Source of the DNA: a virus
Length of the DNA: 25,785 nucleotides
Strand: one strand, 5' to 3'
IMG/VR virus record: IMGVR_UViG_3300001848_000583
Span: 1-25,785 of that record
Under the pieces are notes generated by a model. It saw nothing but the letters and a program-made list of their open reading frames with translations, ran no database searches and was not told the DNA's origin. The position numbers and the translations under genes are program-made. Shown in pieces: positions 20,752-25,785 of this stretch. The first letter of the stretch is position 1, and each line of letters opens with the position of its first letter.

Positions 20752-21765
20752 ATGGCAGTTTCAATAATTCAAAACTATGGCATCGGTAATAATCCGTCAG
20801 ATCAAGCTTTTGCTGGTCCTTTGGCGGCTTTGTATAATAACCGTTATGCTTTTGATTCTTTACAATACCCTAGAGACTTAGGTTCAAGTTATAAGGGACA
20901 CATTGTAAAATTTGATATCTATGAAGTTATTCCAAAAACATTAAATGAAATAAAAGATTATGTGATTTCAGCAGCAGAAGCTGGTGCAAAAGCCACCGCA
21001 AATGGCGTTGTTGCAGGTGTCCAAGCCGTAGGATCGGTTGCTACAACCGCTTATGATAAAGGTGTAAGTGCAGCGGCTGAACAAATCGGACAATCGGTTG
21101 CACAAGGATGGGATAAATTAACATCAGGACAACTTACGAGTACAACAATACAGATCAGTCCTCAGATTTCTGGTGTCAAAGCATCAATTTCACTTTATAT
21201 GCCAGACACAGTAGAATTCCAATATGCATCACAATATAACAATTTGTCTTTGGCTGATGCCGCAGGTTCTTTGCCCCTTGTTGGTAGTATTGCAAAAGCG
21301 ATTACCTCAGGTGAATATGGTGTTGGTAATAATGCTGCACTCAAACTAGGTTTAAATGCAGCAGGTTATGTGTTTAACCCCCAACAACAATTATTGTTTG
21401 AAGGTATCGATTTTAGAACATATAATATGTCTTTTACATTCACTCCAAGTTCTCCACAAGAATCAGAAAATGTAAAAAACATCATTCAAACATTTAGAAA
21501 ATACGCTGCACCGACTGTTGTTACAGGTGCAGCAGGTTTCTTTTTCAATCCTCCCGGTATGGTTGATGTAAGTTTCTTATATAATGGCACTAAAAATCCA
21601 AATTTGAATTATATTAAAAGAAGTGTTATTGAGAATATTGATGTTAATTATGCACCAAACGGATGGGCTGCACATGAAGATGGTGCACCTGTGCAAACAA
21701 CAATCACAATACAATTCAAAGAAATGTTCTTGGTAGATAGAAAAGCTATAGAACAAGGTTATTAA
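20752..21765 (+). CDS. 48: gp48-like baseplate tail tube cap protein
   Basis: A 337-residue structural protein with the signature of T4 gp48-type tail tube caps. It starts MAVSIIQNYGIG, with LQYPRDLGSSYKGHIVKFDI near residue 40. An inserted Ala/Gly-rich helical stretch (about 65-115, VISAAEAGAKATANGVVAGV) follows. The tube-like domain then has ISLYMPDTVEFQYASQYNNL, FEGIDFRTYNMSFTFTPSSP, PGMVDVSFLYNG and a closing strand VQTTITIQFKEMFLVDR. In T4 gp48 caps the baseplate hub and gp54 starts tube polymerisation. I placed the start at 20752 since the upstream in-frame extension overlaps gp4. First gene of the plus-strand baseplate operon; the next gene starts after one base. gp54 is the alternative assignment. 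Confidence 0.78.
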   Translation: MAVSIIQNYGIGNNPSDQAFAGPLAALYNNRYAFDSLQYPRDLGSSYKGHIVKFDIYEVIPKTLNEIKDYVISAAEAGAKATANGVVAGVQAVGSVATTAYDKGVSAAAEQIGQSVAQGWDKLTSGQLTSTTIQISPQISGVKASISLYMPDTVEFQYASQYNNLSLADAAGSLPLVGSIAKAITSGEYGVGNNAALKLGLNAAGYVFNPQQQLLFEGIDFRTYNMSFTFTPSSPQESENVKNIIQTFRKYAAPTVVTGAAGFFFNPPGMVDVSFLYNGTKNPNLNYIKRSVIENIDVNYAPNGWAAHEDGAPVQTTITIQFKEMFLVDRKAIEQGY

Positions 21766-21766
21766 A

Positions 21767-22366
21767 ATGAAATATTTTCAACAATTACCTAAACTTTTGG
21801 TAACGGATAAGACTGGTGTTTCTTCTTTATACACCAACATTATGGCACGTGCAAGCATTATCAACAGTTTGTTAGATAATCCTGTATTGTGTTATACATA
21901 CGACATACAAGATGGTGACACACCAGAAATTATTGCCGATAAATTTTATGGTGATAGTTATCGTTATTGGTTGGTTATGTTTGCAAATCAAATGTTAGAC
22001 CCACAATGGGACTGGCCATTGAATTCAAAAAACTTCAATGATTATATTGCAAACAAATACACAGAATTTGATCCGTACAGTAGTGTATATCAATTTGAAA
22101 AAGTGGTTACACAATATGAATCATCATCAAAAACAACAACGGTAAATACTTATGTGATCGATGAACACACTTATGATACTTTATCGGAATCTACCACATC
22201 ATATACATTTCCTTCAGGTACCACAACAATCACCATTTCAAAGAACGCAAAAAGTTATTTTCAACACGAACTTGAAACAAACGAAGCAAAAAGAAATATT
22301 AAATTATTGAAAAGAGATTATGCTCTACAAATTGAAAATGAATTTAAAACATTGATGGGTACATAA
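21767..22366 (+). CDS. 53: gp53-like baseplate wedge protein
   Basis: A 199-residue homologue of T4 gp53 (196 residues), a baseplate wedge subunit that joins wedges around the hub. The family block is clear: CYTYDIQDGDTPEIIADKFY followed by GDSYRYWLVMFANQMLDPQW, matching T4 YYIKGSPRPEELAYAIYGNP and QLYWVLLMCNDNYDPYYGW, a LysM-like fold. The insert of about 50 residues (SSSKTTTVNTYVIDEHTYDT) is Thr/Ser-rich, and the C-terminal helix (ETNEAKRNIKLLKRDYALQI) matches T4 ENEKLRQIKII. Its stop overlaps the next start by one base (TAATG). Confidence 0.88.
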   Translation: MKYFQQLPKLLVTDKTGVSSLYTNIMARASIINSLLDNPVLCYTYDIQDGDTPEIIADKFYGDSYRYWLVMFANQMLDPQWDWPLNSKNFNDYIANKYTEFDPYSSVYQFEKVVTQYESSSKTTTVNTYVIDEHTYDTLSESTTSYTFPSGTTTITISKNAKSYFQHELETNEAKRNIKLLKRDYALQIENEFKTLMGT

Positions 22367-23745
22367 TGGCAGAAGAAAACGTAGATAATTTAGTTGAAAC
22401 ACCGTTAGATACGGCCTACTATTCTCAAGATGCAAGTATAGATAAGTTACAGATTATTACTGTGACTGGTCAAGCAATTGATGTTAAAAAATTATTGATT
22501 GAATTTTCATATTATGAGGATATTTTTAATTTTGTGGTTTCTGGTTATATTATACTCAGAGATGCGATAGGTTTAATTGAGAAGTTACAGTTAACTGGTA
22601 AAGAATTTATTGAAATAAGTTTTGGTAAAGCCAGAGGTCTTAATACAGTAAACAACGATTTTGTTTTTAGATTGTATGCGATTCCAAAAAGAACGCCAAG
22701 TGGTAACTTAAACGCAGAATATATCAAATTGCACTTTTGTTCAGAAGAATTGTTGTTATCAGAACAAATCAAAGTAACAAAATCCTATTCTGGAAAACCA
22801 ATATATTCAAATGTTTATGATGTATTGGTAGATAAACTCAAAGTAAATCCTAAAAGAGTTATTGTTGAACAAACAGAAGGCAACTACGATTTTAATGTCA
22901 ACACATTAAGACCCTTTGAGGCCATCAGTTGGATGTCCTGTTATGCAAGACCATCAATTAATAATACGGTTGGTGCAGATATGTTGATGTATGAAACAAG
23001 AGATGGATTCAACTTTAGATCAATCAGTTCTTTGTTAAAACAGCCAATTTACAAAACATATACATATCAACCTAAAAACTTAGAAAATAGTGATTTTGGT
23101 AATCAATTAAATACAGTTTTAGAGTATGAATTTATTAAAACGTTTAATTCGTTAGATGACATAAATTCAGGAACATTTGCAAATCGTTTGATATCTTTGG
23201 ATCCTCTAAACAGAACGGTAAAAGTTACAAACTTTGATTATGAAAAATATCTCAATCAAACTGGTGGTAAAACAAGTGCTTTAGCAACAGCACCAAACAG
23301 ATTGGGTCTGACACAAAATCAGGCTTATACAGGAACATTAAAACTTGGTGTTACCAACTCTGAACAGAAATTAAGACCATATGTTCAACAGGGTGTAGGC
23401 TCATTGGCGAATGATATATACTTTGAGAAGTTTGTTCCTAACAGAACAGCACAACTTTCATTAGCAACATACACAAAGGTAAAATTAAAAATACCTGGTG
23501 ATTCCGCAATTACTGTTGGAAAAACTATTGATTTTAATTTGATGACCTTAATGCAAACTGATGAAACAGAAAAGGGTTTTGATCGTTACTATTCTGGAAA
23601 ATATTTGGTTACCGCTGTGAGACATATTATACAATCACAAGGTGCATTTCAGACGATACTTGAAATTGCAAAAGAAAAACCAGATAATGCTTACAGTTCA
23701 GTAAGTCCAAACAATATTAATTATAAACAGGCATTATTTGAATGA
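22366..23745 (+). CDS. gp27-like baseplate hub protein
   Basis: A 459-residue structural protein read as the hub subunit equivalent to T4 gp27 (391 residues). Its two halves show the duplicated beta-barrel pattern of hub proteins. The N-terminal part has LLIEFSYYEDIFNFVVSGYI, then FVFRLYAIPKRTPSGN and YIKLHFCSEELLLSEQI. The middle (FEAISWMSCYARPS) corresponds to the gp27 segment FENYLSYVREVA. The C-terminal part KLKIPGDSAITVGKTIDFNL and YYSGKYLVTAVRHII resembles gp27 LTPGVKIIFN...FYVDEVIHEL. Its stop overlaps the start of the gp5 OB-domain gene (ATGA at 23742), the expected partner of gp27. The identification rests on pattern and context, not close identity. Confidence 0.72.
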   Translation: MAEENVDNLVETPLDTAYYSQDASIDKLQIITVTGQAIDVKKLLIEFSYYEDIFNFVVSGYIILRDAIGLIEKLQLTGKEFIEISFGKARGLNTVNNDFVFRLYAIPKRTPSGNLNAEYIKLHFCSEELLLSEQIKVTKSYSGKPIYSNVYDVLVDKLKVNPKRVIVEQTEGNYDFNVNTLRPFEAISWMSCYARPSINNTVGADMLMYETRDGFNFRSISSLLKQPIYKTYTYQPKNLENSDFGNQLNTVLEYEFIKTFNSLDDINSGTFANRLISLDPLNRTVKVTNFDYEKYLNQTGGKTSALATAPNRLGLTQNQAYTGTLKLGVTNSEQKLRPYVQQGVGSLANDIYFEKFVPNRTAQLSLATYTKVKLKIPGDSAITVGKTIDFNLMTLMQTDETEKGFDRYYSGKYLVTAVRHIIQSQGAFQTILEIAKEKPDNAYSSVSPNNINYKQALFE

Positions 23746-24086
23746 ACTTTAAGAATTTTTTAGGTAAAGATGGCTTTTACTGGTGGGTCGGTGTTATAGA
23801 AAACCGAATAGACCCTCTTGCTCTAGGCCGATGCCAAGTTCGTATCTTTGGACACCATGATGATGGAAGTTTAGATTCAAAAGTAAAGATACCAACAAGT
23901 GATTTGCCATGGGCAACACCTTTATATCCATGTAATACAGGAACAAAAACCTTTAGTGTTCCTGAGTTGGGTGATTGGGTTGTTGGTTTCTTCTTTGATG
24001 GCCAAGCAGGACAATTTCCGGTGATGATGGGTGTATTGCCTGGTTATAATCCGACACTAGAAGATAAAGCTAAATCGGTAGGATAA
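23742..24086 (+). CDS. 5: gp5 N-terminal OB-fold domain as a separate protein
   Basis: A 114-residue protein equal to the N-terminal OB-fold domain of T4 gp5, which binds the gp27 trimer. The family sequence is plain: WWVGVIENRIDPLALGRCQV, RIFGHHDDG, IPTSDLPWATPLYPC, LGDWVVGFFFDGQAGQFPVM and MGVLPGYNP. In T4 gp5 a lysozyme domain and a triple-stranded beta-helix follow in the same 575-residue chain. Here the gene stops (TAA at 24084) shortly after the OB fold. A helical protein follows after four bases and a beta-helix protein follows that; the lysozyme is on the other strand. A sequencing frameshift is unlikely because the next gene has its own ATG and an unrelated N-terminus. Confidence 0.9.
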   Translation: MNFKNFLGKDGFYWWVGVIENRIDPLALGRCQVRIFGHHDDGSLDSKVKIPTSDLPWATPLYPCNTGTKTFSVPELGDWVVGFFFDGQAGQFPVMMGVLPGYNPTLEDKAKSVG

Positions 24087-24090
24087 ACTT

Positions 24091-24990
24091 ATGGAAAATT
24101 TACCAGACGATTATTACAGTAATACTGGAAAGTATGACATAATCAATTTCAAGGTGGTTGAAAAACTTCCACCTAATTCTTTGTATGCAAAATTAATGGG
24201 TTCACCTGGTGTTCAAAACACACCATCGTTGGCCAGAGGTAACTTGAACAACTCCATCATTCAAGTTATGAATGGTAATCTTGCACACGCCTGTGATTTC
24301 AAATTTATTTTTAATGCAAATGTTGATTTATTTACAGGTTTGACCAATCCAATTACTGCAATTCAAAAAGCAATCAGAGGTGCACAACTAAAAGCAACCG
24401 AAAGACTTAGACAGTTGGTACAAGGTGCAGCGCAAAATTTTAGAAAAGCAGTAGAAGCATTGGTAAATTTAATGGGATTGGATCCTTCTGGCCAAATTTC
24501 TTATTATTTTTCTTTGGGTAAAGATATTTTGAGAAAAGTTAATGAAGCAATTGAAGAAGTTGCTAAAATTACGGAAACTGTACTTGAATGGGTTTTCTTT
24601 GCACAACAGATTCAACAACTAATTAATTGGATCAATAGTTTGCCAGGAAAAATAAAAAATTTGATATTGACTTGTTTGAATAGTTTTACGAATTCAATTA
24701 AAGCTATTGCAAATAACATACAATCTCTACCAAATCAAATTACTGGTGCAACAACAGCACAAATACAGGCAATTGCAAACCAATTTACCGCTGCTGCACA
24801 AACAGCTGCATCTGCCGCACAAGATGGTTTTAACTCAAATAATTCAAATTTACCTGCTGGTGTTGTTGCTGCAATCAAAGATCCGTCAATAGACTTAAAT
24901 AGTTTAGGTACCAATTTTTCTTCTGATTCCGCCAATACAGCATTACAGAATTCGACAAGTACTCAAATGGCACAAATGAAAGCACCTTGA
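24091..24990 (+). CDS. Helical, Ala/Gln-rich hub-associated structural protein
   Basis: A 299-residue protein that I do not recognise as a named family. The N-terminus LPDDYYSNTGKYDIINFKVV and VQNTPSLARGNLNNSIIQVM are followed by long amphipathic helices (AIQKAIRGAQLKATERLRQL; DILRKVNEAIEEVAKITETV) and a hydrophobic segment (VLEWVFFAQQIQQLINWINS). An Ala/Gln/Ser-rich low-complexity tail follows (AAAQTAASAAQDGFNSNN). It lies between the OB and beta-helix parts of gp5. In related aquatic T4-like phages such a segment may be part of a long gp5 polypeptide; here it is free. It is probably a virion hub component. Confidence 0.68.
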   Translation: MENLPDDYYSNTGKYDIINFKVVEKLPPNSLYAKLMGSPGVQNTPSLARGNLNNSIIQVMNGNLAHACDFKFIFNANVDLFTGLTNPITAIQKAIRGAQLKATERLRQLVQGAAQNFRKAVEALVNLMGLDPSGQISYYFSLGKDILRKVNEAIEEVAKITETVLEWVFFAQQIQQLINWINSLPGKIKNLILTCLNSFTNSIKAIANNIQSLPNQITGATTAQIQAIANQFTAAAQTAASAAQDGFNSNNSNLPAGVVAAIKDPSIDLNSLGTNFSSDSANTALQNSTSTQMAQMKAP

Positions 24991-24991
24991 T

Positions 24992-25785
24992 ATGGCAGAT
25001 AAACCAAGTTTTGTAACCACATGGATTGAACCTGAATCGGCTGCTAATACAAACTATCAGCCAGTTTATCCATATAATAATGTAACTCAAACCAAAGGTG
25101 GACATTCATTTGAAATGGATGATACACCAACACGTGAACGTATACGTCTGCAACACGGCAAAGGCACATTCGTTGAAATGCATCCAAATGGTGACCAGGT
25201 CACCAAGATTTTGGGTGATGGTTATACAATTATTCTTGGTGACCATAACATTTCAATTGGTGTTGATGATGGACAAAATAAAAAGAAATTAAACATCACA
25301 GTTTATGGTGATGTGAGTATGCATGTTACAGGTAATAAAGTCGAACAAGTTGATGGTAATGTAGAACAATACATTAAGGGCAATTATAGACAAACAGTTG
25401 AAGGATTGCACACCGTATCATCGTTCGGTAATATGGAAATCAACGCAGGAGCATCAATTTTAGGTAAATTGACAGTAAATGTGCCAGATTACGTAAAAAT
25501 AAACGGTGACTTGGCTGTTTCTAGTGAAATCAAAGGTCAAAAAATCACTTCGGAGACTAGAGTTGATGCAGGAACAGGCATTTCTGCTGGCGCTCTTGGT
25601 TTTGTGTCAATAACGGGAGGTTTGTCTATTGGCATACCCGCAGCACTTCCATCAAATATAATTTGTGCTGGTCCTATCACATCTTTCTCAAGTGTTAATG
25701 CGCCTTTGGGAAATTTTGGCATTTCAAAGAGTATTTTGGCCACAGACATTATAAATCAGTTAATCCGATCTTTTCACTTTCATAT
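24992..25785 (+). CDS. gp5-type C-terminal beta-helix (tail spike needle) protein, 3' end outside window
   Basis: An open frame from the ATG at 24992 to the right edge (at least 264 codons, no stop). The N-terminal 75 residues (KPSFVTTWIEPESAANTNYQ; ERIRLQHGKGTFVEMHPNGD) match the region before the gp5 beta-helix in T4-like and VgrG-like spikes. It is followed by octad-type strands (ITVYGDVSMHVTGNKVEQVD; GNVEQYIKGNYRQTVEG) with Val-x-Gly spacing, the signature of the triple-stranded gp5C needle. The second half has repeated Gly/Ala/Ser-rich short strands (INAGASILGKLTVNVPDYVK). It probably forms the membrane-puncturing needle under gp27-gp5OB. The ATG is one base after the upstream stop. Confidence 0.85.
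   Translation, partial: MADKPSFVTTWIEPESAANTNYQPVYPYNNVTQTKGGHSFEMDDTPTRERIRLQHGKGTFVEMHPNGDQVTKILGDGYTIILGDHNISIGVDDGQNKKKLNITVYGDVSMHVTGNKVEQVDGNVEQYIKGNYRQTVEGLHTVSSFGNMEINAGASILGKLTVNVPDYVKINGDLAVSSEIKGQKITSETRVDAGTGISAGALGFVSITGGLSIGIPAALPSNIICAGPITSFSSVNAPLGNFGISKSILATDIINQLIRSFHFH

Noticed and set aside
24070-24100. Sequencing frameshift splitting one gp5 gene at the OB-domain end
   Set aside because: The OB gene ends cleanly with a stop, the next gene has its own ATG four bases on, and the following N-terminus does not look like a continuation of gp5; the split looks natural.
1-25785. CRISPR arrays, insertion sequences, integrase or ordinary tRNA genes
   Set aside because: No regularly spaced repeats, transposase or integrase motifs, or full cloverleaf tRNAs were seen by eye; a covariance or repeat search could still find weak cases.

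Overview
This window is part of the genome of a T4-type myovirus (Caudoviricetes). T4-family proteins can be read directly: gp33, gp59 and gp32 in their usual order, a gp26-type protein, gp4, gp53, a tail-tube-cap protein (gp48-type), a gp27-like hub and gp5 modules. T4-type late promoter cores (TATAAATA at 1692, CATAAATA at 20718) agree. The DNA is AT-rich. The flavour is that of aquatic T4-like phages (PhoH, MGME1-like exonuclease, 2OG-Fe(II) oxygenase, radical SAM protein). Two Bug/TctC-type periplasmic binding proteins and a permuted (two-piece) tmRNA point to a Gram-negative host, most likely a betaproteobacterium; the host is inference.

Layout. 1-1682: end of a PhoH ATPase gene, an unrecognised gene and a PD-(D/E)XK exonuclease. 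1727-3553: late-promoter-driven, glycine-rich tail fibre or adhesin. 3577-10379: a tightly packed, partly overlapping accessory operon with three PP-loop ATPases, a membrane fatty-acid-hydroxylase-type di-iron protein, a small unknown protein, a radical SAM protein and two Bug-type solute-binding proteins. 10419-11637: a small exported protein, a split permuted tmRNA with tag ANDEKFALAA, and a small outer-membrane beta-barrel. 11695-12484: SleB-like cell-wall hydrolase and a small membrane protein. 12486-15367: 2OG oxygenase, gp33 (late transcription co-activator), gp59 (helicase loader), a HAD nucleotidase and gp32 (ssDNA-binding protein), ending at a strong rho-independent terminator.

From 15416 to 20720 the genes run on the minus strand. 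In transcription order they are gp4-type nuclease, a gp2-like conserved protein, a tail-tube-family protein, gp26 with a -1 frameshift extension, a T4-lysozyme-type protein with a long Pro/Ala/Lys linker, and a large tail-associated protein. From 20752 to the end a divergent plus-strand operon encodes gp48, gp53, a gp27-like hub, a free gp5 OB domain, a helical protein and a gp5-type beta-helix protein that runs off the window. Together the two divergent operons build the baseplate and hub.

The most notable items are the phage-encoded permuted tmRNA, the canonical U UUU UUC slippery site joining gp26 to a start-less downstream frame, the dispersal of the three T4 gp5 modules over genes on both strands, and the eight-gene PP-loop/radical SAM/hydroxylase/Bug cassette, which matches no named pathway that I know.
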